Assembly: GCF_002939385.1 (NCBI RefSeq)
Contig: NZ_MULI01000029.1
Coordinates: forward strand, 1 to 64,000
Length of the DNA: 64,000 nucleotides
Source of the DNA: Streptomyces sp. MH60
GTDB lineage: Bacteria > Actinomycetota > Actinomycetes > Streptomycetales > Streptomycetaceae
Reading direction: 5' to 3'
In this document: positions 17,256-25,853 of the stretch, piece after piece
Layout of the letters: the number at the start of each line of letters is the position of its first letter
Numbering within the stretch: position 1 is the stretch's first letter
Notes under the pieces: model-generated
What the model was told of the DNA's origin: nothing
Seen by the model: the letters and a program-made list of their open reading frames with translations, nothing else
Databases searched by the model: none
Program-made: the position numbers and the translations under genes

Positions 17256-17956
17256 GGCCGCACGGTAGCCGTCCGCACCGACACCGGTCGGTGCAGCCCC
17301 GCCAGGTCCACCGGCGGCGCCGGGGGCAGGGGTCCCGGGCGGGACGGCGGGTGGGCCTGGAAGGACTGGAAGAGGTAGGTGAGGAGGCGGCGGGCGGCGG
17401 GGAGGGCCGTTGTGGGGGGCTGGGCGGCCAGGCCGCTCACCGCGAGGAGGAGCAGGGGGATGTCGGCCGGGTCGAAGTCCTCGCGGAGTTGGCCGGAGTC
17501 GCGGGCGCGCTGGACCAGGAGGGCCAGGCGTTCCTCGGCGATGGCGCGTTCCCGGTCGTAGTCCAGGGCCTCGGGGAAGCCGGCGATGAAGACCGTCTCG
17601 AAGCCGCGGTCGGTGACCACCGTGGTGCATACCTTTTCGAGGAGGGTGTACAGGCCGTGGCCCGGGTCGGGGTCCGCCATGGCCTCCTCGAACACCGTCG
17701 CGCACACGGCCAGCTGGTCCTCGAAGGCGGCGGTGACGAGCGCCGAGCGGGTGGGGAAGCGGCGGTAGAGGGTGGCCACGCCGACACCGGCCCGGCGGGC
17801 GACCGCGCTCATCGGGGCGTCCACGCCCTGGGCGGAGAACACCTCGCGCGCCGCCTCCAGGACGCGTTCGCGGTTGCGGCGGGCGTCTGCGCGCAGCTCC
17901 GCCGGGGCTTCTCCGGCCGCCGGAGCGGGCGGCTTGTGAGAGGGCTGGTCAGGCAT
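17252..17956 (-). CDS. TetR-family transcriptional regulator
   Basis: This 234-residue protein has a TetR DNA-binding domain (RRNRERVLEAAREVFSAQG through GVGVATLYRRFPTRSALVTA, about residues 27-73), with a helical ligand-binding domain behind it and a Pro-rich tail. It is divergent from a zinc-type oxidoreductase gene and the shared 115-bp gap contains a palindrome. The family usually represses itself and the divergent neighbour until a small ligand binds. The ATG at 17956 has GGAAG 8 nt upstream and is preferred over a GTG at 17965. Confidence 0.9.
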   Translation of the reverse strand: MPDQPSHKPPAPAAGEAPAELRADARRNRERVLEAAREVFSAQGVDAPMSAVARRAGVGVATLYRRFPTRSALVTAAFEDQLAVCATVFEEAMADPDPGHGLYTLLEKVCTTVVTDRGFETVFIAGFPEALDYDRERAIAEERLALLVQRARDSGQLREDFDPADIPLLLLAVSGLAAQPPTTALPAARRLLTYLFQSFQAHPPSRPGPLPPAPPVDLAGLHRPVSVRTATVRP

Positions 17957-17972
17957 GTTTCTCACTTCCGGG

Positions 17973-17996
17973 TAAGCGGAGGGTCTCGTCCACTTA
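17973..17996. promoter_or_regulatory. Candidate TetR operator palindrome
   Basis: TAAGCGGA (17973-17980) and TCCACTTA (17989-17996) form an inverted repeat with one mismatch and an 8-bp centre. It lies in the gap between the TetR gene and the divergent oxidoreductase, 17 bp from the regulator start. The placement suits autorepression and control of the neighbour. Confidence 0.6.
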
Positions 17997-18071
17997 TGGC
18001 TCTAGCGTGAGCCTAGCAGCGGACGCGGGCCTCGCCTCCGTGCTTCCCGGACGCGATTTGGATCTTGAGAC

Positions 18072-19055
18072 ATGGGTGAGATGAAGGCGGTTCTCTTCGA
18101 CCGCTACGGGCCTCCCGAGGTGCTCTACGTCGGGCGGCGGCCGGTGCCCGCCATCGGCCCCGACGAGGTGCTGGTGCGGGTGCGGGCCGCCGCGGTCAAC
18201 GGCGGCGACCTCCACGACCGGACCGGAAAGGTGCGCCTGGTGACCGGCCGGGCCTTTCCCAAGGGGTGCGGCATCGACTTCGCGGGGGAGGTCGTGGAAG
18301 TCGGTACGGCCGTCACCGGGGTGCGCGAGGGGGAGCGGGTGTGGGGGCTGCTGGGGCGGCGCACCGGCAGCATGGCCGAGTACGTCGCCGTCAGCCCGCG
18401 GCACCTCGCGACGGCGCCCGAGAACCTCACCCCGGAGGAAGCGGTCTCGCTGATCGCGGGCGCGACCACGGCGCTGACCGCGCTGCGGGACAAGGCCGCC
18501 CTGCAGCCCGGTGAGCGGCTCCTCGTGCGGGGCGGCAGCGGGGGTGTGGGCAGTGTCGCCGTGCAGGTCGGCAGGCTGCTGGGCGCCCATGTCGTCGCGC
18601 TCGCGGGCGGGCGCAACCTCGACTTCGTGCGGGGGCTGGGGGCCGAGGACGCGCTGGACCACCGCAGGACTCCGCCGGCCACCCTCGGCCGCTTCGACGT
18701 CGTCCTCGACACCGTCGGCACCGAGCAGGCCCGGGTGCGACGGCTGCTGGCGCCGGGCGGGCGGATGGTCGCCGTCACCGTCGACTTCGACCGGCCGCTC
18801 ACGGGGATCGCCACGGTGCTCGGTTCCGCCGTGCACGGCAAGGGGCGCATCCGCTTCTTCAGCGGCAATCCCGACAGCGCGCTGCTCGCCGAGGCCGCCC
18901 GGCTCGCCGAGCGGGGCGACATCGTCCCCGTCGTCGACACCGTCCACCCGCTCGACCGGGTCGCCGACGCCCACCGGGCCCTGGAGGCCGGGGGCGTTCG
19001 GGGCAAGCACGTCGTGCGGGTGGACGGGCGGGCCCCGGCGGCCGGCACGCCCTAG
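18072..19055 (+). CDS. Quinone-oxidoreductase-type MDR dehydrogenase
   Basis: This 327-residue medium-chain dehydrogenase/reductase is of the quinone reductase (QOR) type. It has a GroES-like N-terminal half (MKAVLFDRYGPPEVL, AAAVNGGDLHDR) and an NADPH Rossmann half (LVRGGSGGVGSVAVQVGRLL near residue 155). It lacks the structural zinc cysteines of alcohol dehydrogenases. It probably reduces quinones or enones with NADPH. It is divergent from the TetR gene and is likely its target. The start may be ATG at 18072 or 18081. Its stop overlaps the end of the convergent SRPBCC gene by 4 bp. Confidence 0.87.
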   Translation: MGEMKAVLFDRYGPPEVLYVGRRPVPAIGPDEVLVRVRAAAVNGGDLHDRTGKVRLVTGRAFPKGCGIDFAGEVVEVGTAVTGVREGERVWGLLGRRTGSMAEYVAVSPRHLATAPENLTPEEAVSLIAGATTALTALRDKAALQPGERLLVRGGSGGVGSVAVQVGRLLGAHVVALAGGRNLDFVRGLGAEDALDHRRTPPATLGRFDVVLDTVGTEQARVRRLLAPGGRMVAVTVDFDRPLTGIATVLGSAVHGKGRIRFFSGNPDSALLAEAARLAERGDIVPVVDTVHPLDRVADAHRALEAGGVRGKHVVRVDGRAPAAGTP

Positions 19056-19462
19056 TCGGACTCCAGCAGCTGCTTGAGCCTCGCCAGGTCGGCGGCGACC
19101 GTTCCGGCGTCGCGCTCGAAGTCGGCGTCGGTCGTCCCCGGCTGCCGGCGGACGGTGAACACCACCTCGCTCCCGGTGCCGTCGGCGATCACGCGGACCG
19201 GGTTGTGGACGGTCTCCCCGGAGGGCAGCGTGACGTGGTGGTCGAGTACCCCCAGGTCGTTGGGCGGGGTGAAGGTCACCGTGACCCGGCCCAGAGGAGA
19301 GGAGTCCGCGATCCATTCGTCCGCGATCCGCTCGATGGACCCGCCGAGACCGTGGGCCCACGCGGGCAGGTTGGCCGGGTCCGAGGCGTAGGCGTAGACG
19401 TCGGTCGCGGAGCGGTCGATGTGGACGCCGAGGTGGCGCGACTCCTTGCCGGTGCTGTTCAT
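19052..19462 (-). CDS. SRPBCC-family (polyketide cyclase-like) protein
   Basis: This 136-residue START/SRPBCC helix-grip protein has the usual opening HLGVHIDRSATDVYAYASDP and a C-terminal long helix (VAADLARLKQLLESD). The family binds hydrophobic ligands in a deep cavity; no enzymatic residue can be assigned. It converges on the oxidoreductase gene with a 4-bp overlap of the 3' ends. Confidence 0.82.
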   Translation of the reverse strand: MNSTGKESRHLGVHIDRSATDVYAYASDPANLPAWAHGLGGSIERIADEWIADSSPLGRVTVTFTPPNDLGVLDHHVTLPSGETVHNPVRVIADGTGSEVVFTVRRQPGTTDADFERDAGTVAADLARLKQLLESD

Positions 19463-19541
19463 GCCGGTGACGGTAGCGGGCCGCCGTCGCCGTCGCCTTG
19501 AAGGAAACGGACACGGAACCGGACACCCTCAGCGGTGCCAG

Positions 19542-20003
19542 TCAGTGGTGCCAGGCCCGGCCGCCCGTGTTGTGGATGAAGCGCTGGAGCACCTTCATGG
19601 TGGTCAGGTACTCCTCGTCGGAGATTCCGGCGTGGCGTTCCGTCCACAGGTCGTCCTGGACGGCGGCCGCCTTCTCGAAGAACGTCCTGCCCTCCGGAGT
19701 CAGGGAGAGCGGGCCGTCGGAGGCGGTCTCGGTGATCCAGCCCGCCGCGATCGTCGCGTCGATCTCCGACTCCATCGCCTCCGGGCCCGCGTCGAGGTAG
19801 TTCCGCAGGACGCCGGAGACCTCGGCGCGGGTCTTCGGGGTGTCGGCACGGCCGACCTGGGCGAGGACCCACCACTGGGGCTGGGTCGTGCCGAGCTCGG
19901 CCAGGGCCGCCCGGGTCCGGGTGACGACGGCCTTGTACGCCGCCCAGCTCCAGTAGCCGATGGGCTGGCGGACCAGTTCGGCGTCGCCGTGTGAGTAGTC
20001 CAT
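19542..20003 (-). CDS. MarR-family winged-helix regulator
   Basis: This 153-residue protein has MarR topology: an N-terminal dimerisation helix (LVRQPIGYWSWAAYKAV) and a winged helix with LGTTQPQWWVLAQVG and VLRNYLDAG. A wing follows in ITETASDGPLSLTPEGRTFF, then a C-terminal helix pair. It is divergent from hemB, 112 bp apart, but nothing in sequence links it to haem control. The ATG at 20003 starts MDYSHGD. Confidence 0.85.
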   Translation of the reverse strand: MDYSHGDAELVRQPIGYWSWAAYKAVVTRTRAALAELGTTQPQWWVLAQVGRADTPKTRAEVSGVLRNYLDAGPEAMESEIDATIAAGWITETASDGPLSLTPEGRTFFEKAAAVQDDLWTERHAGISDEEYLTTMKVLQRFIHNTGGRAWHH

Positions 20004-20115
20004 GGCGTCGACCGTAGAAGCTGAAGTCCGGTTGAGGTCAAGCGTCGTCCGGGGCCCGCCCGGGCCGACTCGTCGTCGGCAAAGGCACGGGCGGGGCGGG
20101 CGTAGCGTAGGCGGT

Positions 20116-21108
20116 ATGACGACGTACGGATCCTTTCCCGGCACCCGGCCCCGGCGGCTGCGGACCACCCCCGTGATGCGTCGGATGGTCGCCGAGACCC
20201 GGCTGCACCCCGCCGACTTCATCCTCCCCGCCTTCGTCCTGGAGGGCGCGAGCGAGCCGGTGCCGATCGCGGCGATGCCCGGTGTCGTGCAGCACACGCG
20301 GGACACGCTGAAGAAGGCGGCCGCCGAGGCGGTCGAGGCCGGGGTCTCCGGGATCATGCTCTTCGGGGTGCCGGAGGAGGGGAAGAAGGACGCCGCCGGT
20401 ACGGCGGGCACCGACCCCGACGGGATCCTGCAGGTCGCGCTGCGTGACGTCCGGGCCGAGGTCGGGGACGAGCTGCTCGTCATGTCCGACCTCTGCCTCG
20501 ACGAGTTCACCGACCACGGGCACTGCGGGGTCCTGGACGGCCAGGGGCGCGTCGACAACGACGCCACCCTGGAGCGGTACGCCGAGATGGCGCAGGTCCA
20601 GGCCGACGCGGGCGCCCATGTCGTGGGGCCCAGCGGGATGATGGACGGTCAGATCGGGGTCGTCCGGGACGCGCTCGACCAGATCGGGCGGGAGGACGTC
20701 GCGATCCTCGCGTACACCGCCAAGTACGCCTCCGCCTTCTACGGGCCCTTCCGGGAGGCCGTCGGTTCGTCGCTCAAGGGCGACCGGAAGACCTATCAGC
20801 AGGACGCCGCCAACGCACGCGAGTCGCTGCGGGAGCTGGCGCTGGACCTGGAGGAGGGCGCCGACATGGTGATGGTCAAGCCGGCCGGGCCCTACCTCGA
20901 CATCCTCGCCAAGGTCGCCGAGGCCTCGGACGTGCCCGTCGCCGCGTACCAGATCTCCGGTGAGTACTCGATGATCGAGGCCGCCGCCGAGAAGGGCTGG
21001 ATCGACCGCGACCGGGCCATCCTGGAGTCCCTCACCGGGATCAAGCGGGCGGGCGCGCGCAACATCCTGACGTACTGGGCCACCGAGGTCGCTCGCACAC
21101 TGCGCTGA
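20116..21108 (+). CDS. hemB: Delta-aminolevulinic acid dehydratase (porphobilinogen synthase)
   Basis: HemB condenses two aminolevulinate molecules to porphobilinogen. The 330-residue protein has the metal-site region MSDLCLDEFTDHGHCG near residue 119 and the two catalytic lysines in AYTAKYASAFYGPF and MVMVKPAGPYLD. All usual blocks are present, ending YWATEVARTLR. It is separated from the rex-hemACD operon by about 3.5 kb of unrelated genes. TAGCGT lies only a few bases before the ATG and no Shine-Dalgarno sequence is visible, so the mRNA may be leaderless. Confidence 0.96.
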   Translation: MTTYGSFPGTRPRRLRTTPVMRRMVAETRLHPADFILPAFVLEGASEPVPIAAMPGVVQHTRDTLKKAAAEAVEAGVSGIMLFGVPEEGKKDAAGTAGTDPDGILQVALRDVRAEVGDELLVMSDLCLDEFTDHGHCGVLDGQGRVDNDATLERYAEMAQVQADAGAHVVGPSGMMDGQIGVVRDALDQIGREDVAILAYTAKYASAFYGPFREAVGSSLKGDRKTYQQDAANARESLRELALDLEEGADMVMVKPAGPYLDILAKVAEASDVPVAAYQISGEYSMIEAAAEKGWIDRDRAILESLTGIKRAGARNILTYWATEVARTLR

Positions 21109-21132
21109 GCGACCGGTGGCGGCCCTTCACAC

Positions 21133-21158
21133 AAGGGGTGCGGTTGCGCGCACCCCTT
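21133..21158. terminator. Bidirectional terminator between hemB and the DUF4232 gene
   Basis: A perfect 10-bp inverted repeat (21133-21142 and 21149-21158) with a 6-nt loop lies between the convergent genes. It touches the last base of the DUF4232 gene. Confidence 0.75.
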
Positions 21159-21880
21159 CAGTACTCGAGCGCGTTCGAGGCGTCGGTCTGCCAGTAGGTG
21201 ACCGTCAGCGCGGTGTCGACGTACACGCCGCCGGAGGGCAGCTTGACCGTGGCGATGGAGCCGTCCTCGAAGGGGATCGTGAGGGTGTTCGTCTCGTAGC
21301 CGTTCTCGCCGCTGCCGTCGCCGGAGGACAGCCGCACGCCCGCGTAGCCCGACTCGCCCGGGGCCAGCGTCGTCAGCGACTGCGGCTTGCTGGACTCCGC
21401 GACCGGCGGCACCGACTGGGCCTCGCCGAACCGTGCCGCCGGGTACTGCGGCAGCGCGCACGTCTTCGAACCGGTGTTGGTGGCGGTCAGCAGCAGGTGG
21501 TTGATCGGCCGGGGGGCGTTCGCCGCGGTGATCTGCACGTCGGACGCGGAGCACTCGCCGGGGACGTCCGAGTCGGAGTCGTCGGAGCTGTCGTCGGTCC
21601 CGGTCGCGGCGTCGGAACCGGAACCGGTACCGGAGCCGGAGTCCGAGGTCTTGTCCTTTCCGGCGGAACCGTTCGAGCCGGTGGAGCCGGTCTCACTGGT
21701 GTCGTCCTTCGCGCTGCCCGCCGGCTGGGCGTTGTTCGCGCCCGCCGTCGCGGAGGCGGCGGAGTCGGGCGCCGGGGAGCCCGTGAGTTCGTCGCCCTCG
21801 CAGGCCGTGAGGGAGAGCGCGGCCAGCGCGACCGTGGTGGCGGCGAACAGACGGGTACGGGTGATGCGGCGTGCGGACAT
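21158..21880 (-). CDS. Secreted lipoprotein with DUF4232 domain
   Basis: This 240-residue exported protein has a lipoprotein signal peptide (RTRLFAATTVALAALSLTAC, Cys at residue 27) and an 80-residue Ser/Gly/Asp/Thr-rich linker. The DUF4232 domain follows with two cysteines (ECSASDVQITA and SKTCALPQYP) that may form a disulfide. DUF4232 proteins are abundant in streptomycete envelopes and have no known function. It converges on hemB. The start is ATG 21880. Confidence 0.85.
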   Translation of the reverse strand: MSARRITRTRLFAATTVALAALSLTACEGDELTGSPAPDSAASATAGANNAQPAGSAKDDTSETGSTGSNGSAGKDKTSDSGSGTGSGSDAATGTDDSSDDSDSDVPGECSASDVQITAANAPRPINHLLLTATNTGSKTCALPQYPAARFGEAQSVPPVAESSKPQSLTTLAPGESGYAGVRLSSGDGSGENGYETNTLTIPFEDGSIATVKLPSGGVYVDTALTVTYWQTDASNALEY

Positions 21881-22092
21881 GGCAGGTCCCCCATGGGATG
21901 CGAGAGTTGAGGCGAGCCGCTCGACCGTTCGGCGGGAGCGGCTGCTTGGATGACCACAGCTTGCGGTCCTGATCGTCCCGGCCGCCAGCGACGGGGGAGC
22001 ATGCGGGACGGTGGGACGCCCGGAAGGCTCTGACCTGCGGGAACAACGTCCCTCTGGGATGCGGTACGGGGATGCGAGGAGAGGGAGGAACG

Positions 22093-23460
22093 GTGGCGGG
22101 GGACGACTTCGCGGGACTGCTTCGGGAGCTGAAGGAGCGGTCCGGGCTCAGTTACGGGGCACTCGGCAAGCGGCTGCACATGAGCGGCTCGACCCTGCAC
22201 CGGTACGTCAGCGGGGAGGTGGTCCCGGTCGAGTTCGCGCCCGTCGAACGCCTCGCCCGCGTGTGCCGGGCGACGCCCGAGGAACTGCTCGAACTCCACC
22301 GCCGCTGGATCCGCGCGGACGCGCTGCGCGGTGTGCGGAAGGGGGAGACCGAGGGCGGAGAGGACGCGGAGGGCGCGGAGGACGCGGAGGGCGCCGCGGG
22401 CTCAGAGGGTGCCGAGGGCTCGGAGGGCTCGGTCGCGGACGGCGCCTCGTCGCAGTCGCCGACCCCGTCGGCCCCGTCGGCCTCGCCGGTTTCCGCAGCC
22501 TCGTCGGCTCCGGAGACGCTGTCGGCCCGGTCGGTGCCGGAGGCGCCGTCGGCCCCGGAGGGCCGCCGTCGGGTGCCGCGTGCCGCGCTCTACGCCGCGA
22601 CCGGCGTCGTCGCCGTCAGCGCCGCCGTGGCGCTCGTGGCCAACCTCGTGTCGGGCCCGGACGACGACGGCCGGCGCGGACCGGCCGGGGCCGTCGCGCG
22701 GACCTCCACATCGGTGTCCGGGAGCGCGAGCGGGCCGGGCTCGCCGAGCGCGAGCGCCTCCACGTCCTCCCCGTCCGCCTCGGCGTCCCGGTCCGGGTCC
22801 CCCTCCGCGTCACCGTCGCGTCCGGTCACCGCCACGCCGAGCCGCGAGGCACCCGTCGACGGGCCCCTGCTCACCGTGTCGACCACCCCGTACTACTGGG
22901 ACGTCCCCTGCGACCACGCCTTCCTCGTCGACCGCAGCCCGAAGAACGTGCCCAAGCCCCCGCCCCAGCAGGACGCCGTCGGCTGGGCCACCCCCCTCAA
23001 CGCGGTCTCCGCGAACCGGCAGACGGTCGTCCTCACCGTGCAGGGCACCGGCCCGCAGACGGTGGTCCTGGAGGACCTGCACGTCCGGGTGAAGCGCAGC
23101 GGTCCGGCGCTGGACTGGAACCAGTACGTGATGGGCAACGGCTGCGGCGGCCAGGTGCACACCACGGCCTTCGACGTCTCGCTCGACCTCGGCACCCCGA
23201 CCGCGACACCGATCGGGGGCCAGCGGGACTTCCCGTACAGCGTCAGCGAGTCCGACCCCGAGGTCTTCCAGGTCGCCGCGCACACCAGCGGCCACGACGT
23301 AAGCTGGGAACTGGAACTGGAGTGGTCCAGCGGCGGCCGGCACGGCACGACGCGCATCGACGACAACGGCAAGCCGTTCCGCACCAGCGCCTCCCGGGAC
23401 GACTCCTCCTACGCGTACCCCCTCGGCAGCGACGCCTGGGAGCTGGTCGAGGGCGGCTGA
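22093..23460 (+). CDS. Membrane-anchored helix-turn-helix (XRE) protein
   Basis: This 455-residue protein starts with a cytosolic XRE helix-turn-helix (LLRELKERSGLSYGALGKRL, residues 8-27, then STLHRYVSGE) and an acidic Glu/Gly and Ser/Pro-rich linker. A single TM segment follows near residues 173-195 (ALYAATGVVAVSAAVALVA), then a second Ser-rich linker and a C-terminal exported domain of about 190 residues. This layout is common in streptomycetes. The GTG at 22093 has GGAGG 6 nt upstream. The outer domain may sense an envelope signal; no target is known. Confidence 0.85.
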   Translation: MAGDDFAGLLRELKERSGLSYGALGKRLHMSGSTLHRYVSGEVVPVEFAPVERLARVCRATPEELLELHRRWIRADALRGVRKGETEGGEDAEGAEDAEGAAGSEGAEGSEGSVADGASSQSPTPSAPSASPVSAASSAPETLSARSVPEAPSAPEGRRRVPRAALYAATGVVAVSAAVALVANLVSGPDDDGRRGPAGAVARTSTSVSGSASGPGSPSASASTSSPSASASRSGSPSASPSRPVTATPSREAPVDGPLLTVSTTPYYWDVPCDHAFLVDRSPKNVPKPPPQQDAVGWATPLNAVSANRQTVVLTVQGTGPQTVVLEDLHVRVKRSGPALDWNQYVMGNGCGGQVHTTAFDVSLDLGTPTATPIGGQRDFPYSVSESDPEVFQVAAHTSGHDVSWELELEWSSGGRHGTTRIDDNGKPFRTSASRDDSSYAYPLGSDAWELVEGG

Positions 23461-23584
23461 GACGGGCCGGGCCGGGTGCCACCTCCCCGGTGGCATCGGG
23501 GCACCGGCAAGTCGGGGCGGGAGATAGGTTGTTGAGCACCAAACCGGTTCGCTTCGTCAGGCGACATCCGAAAGGTGGGACGCG

Positions 23585-24487
23585 ATGCCCGGTGACGCCC
23601 TCAGCCAGGACCCCGCGGAGCTGCGGAGGAGGATCGACAGCAGCAAGGCGCACCCGGCGCGGGTCTACGACGTCTTCCTCGGCGGCAAGGACCACTACCC
23701 CGCCGACCTCGACGCCGCGGCCGCCGGGCTCGCCGCCAACCCGCGCGGCTACCTCGACGTGCGGCACAACCGCGACTTCCTGCGGCGCGCGGTGACCGCG
23801 CTCGCCCGGGAGGACGGCATCCGGCAGTTCCTCGACATCGGCACCGGGCTGCCGACCGCCGAGAACGTGCACCAGATCGCCCAGCGCATCGCCCCCGAGT
23901 CGCGGGTCGTCTACGTCGACAACGACCCGGTCGTGCTCGCCCACGCCCGCGCCCTGCTCACCAGCGGCCCCGAGGGGCGCACGGACTACATCGACGCCGA
24001 CCTGAAGAGTCCGGCCGGGATCCTCGAACAGGCCGCCGAGACCCTCGACTTCGACCGGCCGGTGGCGCTCTGCCTCGTCGCCATCCTGCACTTCGTCGAG
24101 GACGCGGAGGCGTACCCGATCGTCCGCGAACTGGTCGACGCGCTGCCCGCCGGCAGCCGCCTGATCCTCAGTCACCTCACCGACGACCTCAACCCGGAGA
24201 ACGTGCGCGCGGTCCAGCGGACGTACACCGAGCGGGGTTTCACCTTCGTGCTGCGCTCCCGCAAGGACGTGGAGCGGTTCTTCACGGAGAGCGGACTGGA
24301 GTTGGCCGACCCCGGTGTCGTGCCGGTGCACCACTGGCGGCCGGACCACGCGGCGCCGGTGCCGGAGCAGCCGGAGGAGTCGTACCTCGCCGAGCTCGAC
24401 GACATCGAGAAGGTCCGGTACAAGGACATCAACGACGTCACGGACGCGGACATCAACGTGTACGGCGGGCTGGGCGTCAAAGGCTGA
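23585..24487 (+). CDS. SAM-dependent methyltransferase of the DUF574 (Methyltransf_19) family
   Basis: This 300-residue protein belongs to a large actinobacterial family. Its marks are the opening ARVYDVFLGGKDHYPAD, an SAM-binding motif I in IRQFLDIGTGLPT near residue 80, the acidic motif II in VVYVDNDP, and LCLVAILHFVED. Many paralogues exist in each Streptomyces genome and their substrates are unknown. The ATG at 23585 is preceded by GAAAGGTGGGAC as ribosome binding site. It is monocistronic by spacing. Confidence 0.88.
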   Translation: MPGDALSQDPAELRRRIDSSKAHPARVYDVFLGGKDHYPADLDAAAAGLAANPRGYLDVRHNRDFLRRAVTALAREDGIRQFLDIGTGLPTAENVHQIAQRIAPESRVVYVDNDPVVLAHARALLTSGPEGRTDYIDADLKSPAGILEQAAETLDFDRPVALCLVAILHFVEDAEAYPIVRELVDALPAGSRLILSHLTDDLNPENVRAVQRTYTERGFTFVLRSRKDVERFFTESGLELADPGVVPVHHWRPDHAAPVPEQPEESYLAELDDIEKVRYKDINDVTDADINVYGGLGVKG

Positions 24488-24565
24488 CGGCCGTCACGGG
24501 TCGCACGGGTGTCCGGATCGCGGAAAGTTCCCTGTAGGCGGCACGTACTTGCCTAGGCTGCGCGC

Positions 24566-25804
24566 ATGACCGTGACTGAGACCGCGCCCGCCGCCACCGC
24601 TCCGCTGCCGCCGCTCGCCGCGCGGGCCCGGTCGATCGGCGGTTCGCCGGTACGGGACATCCTCGCCGTCACCGCCCGCCCCGAGGTGATCAACTTCGCG
24701 GGCGGGCTGCCGGCCCCCGAACTGTTCGACGCGGAGGGCATCGCCGCCGCGTACCGGGACGTCCTCGCCGAGACGCCCGCGCGGGCCCTGCAGTACTCCA
24801 CGACCGAGGGCGAGCCCACCCTGCGGGCCGCGCTCGCCGCCCGCACCTCGGCGCGCGGGTCGGCCACCGGCGCCGACGACATCCTCGTCACCACCGGTTC
24901 GCAGCAGGCCCTGTCGCTCCTGGCCACCGCGCTGCTCGAACCCGGCGACACGGTCCTCGTCGAGCGCCCCTGCTACCTGGCCGCGCTCCAGGCCTTCGGC
25001 TTCGCGGGAGCCCGGGTGGTGGCGGTGCCCGGGGACGACGACGGGATCGACCCCGCCGCGCTGGAGGAACTGGTGGTGCGCGAGCGTCCCAAGCTGCTCT
25101 ACACGGTCCCCACCTTCTCCAACCCCACCGGACGCACCGTGCCCGCCGCCCGCCGCGCCGCCCTCGCCGAGGTCGCGGGGCGGTGCGGGCTGTGGATCGT
25201 CGAGGACGACCCGTACGGCGAGCTGCGCTTCGAGGGTGAGCGGGTGCCGTGGATCGCCTCCTACGAGGGGGCCCGGGACCGGACCGTGCTGCTGGGCTCC
25301 TTCTCCAAGGTCATGGCGCCCGGCCTGCGCCTGGGCTGGCTGCGGGCGCCCGCCGAGCTGCTGCGGGCCTGCGCGGTCGCCAAGCAGGCCGCCGACCTGC
25401 ACACCCCGACCGTCAACCAGCTCGCCGCCGCCCGCTACCTGGCCGACCGGGACCTGGACGCCCACGTCGCCCGGGTCGCCGCCGTCTACGGAGTGCGCCG
25501 GGACGCCATGCTCGCGGGTCTCCCGGAGGCGCTCCCTGCGGGGTCGGTGTGGACCCGTCCCGAGGGCGGCATGTTCCTGTGGGTCCGGCTGCCCGACGGG
25601 TACGACACCACCGCCCTGCTCCCCGAGGTGGTCCGGCACGACGTGGCGTACGTCCCCGGCGCCCCCTTCCACGCAGGCGAGCCCGACCGCGCCACGCTGC
25701 GGCTGTGCTTCGTCACGCAGACGCCGGACGAGATCGCGGAGGGGCTGCGCAGGCTGGGCGAGGGACTGGGCACGGCGCACCGGGCGACGCGGCTCCCGTC
25801 GTAG
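24566..25804 (+). CDS. PLP-dependent aminotransferase (class I/II, MocR-aminotransferase-like)
   Basis: This 412-residue fold-type I aminotransferase has ALQYSTTEGEPTLRAALA (substrate region), TVPTFSNPTGRTV, the PLP-binding Asp in IVEDDPYGELRF and the Schiff-base lysine in LLGSFSKVMAPGLRLGW near residue 247. It resembles 2-aminoadipate and aromatic aminotransferases. TAGGCT lies 8 bp before the ATG with no Shine-Dalgarno sequence, which suggests leaderless translation. It is followed after 50 bp by the arylamine N-acetyltransferase gene on the same strand. Confidence 0.9.
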   Translation: MTVTETAPAATAPLPPLAARARSIGGSPVRDILAVTARPEVINFAGGLPAPELFDAEGIAAAYRDVLAETPARALQYSTTEGEPTLRAALAARTSARGSATGADDILVTTGSQQALSLLATALLEPGDTVLVERPCYLAALQAFGFAGARVVAVPGDDDGIDPAALEELVVRERPKLLYTVPTFSNPTGRTVPAARRAALAEVAGRCGLWIVEDDPYGELRFEGERVPWIASYEGARDRTVLLGSFSKVMAPGLRLGWLRAPAELLRACAVAKQAADLHTPTVNQLAAARYLADRDLDAHVARVAAVYGVRRDAMLAGLPEALPAGSVWTRPEGGMFLWVRLPDGYDTTALLPEVVRHDVAYVPGAPFHAGEPDRATLRLCFVTQTPDEIAEGLRRLGEGLGTAHRATRLPS

Positions 25805-25853
25805 GACCAATGACCGAGGGCGGAGGCGCCGTCGCCGCACGTACGGTGAGGCC

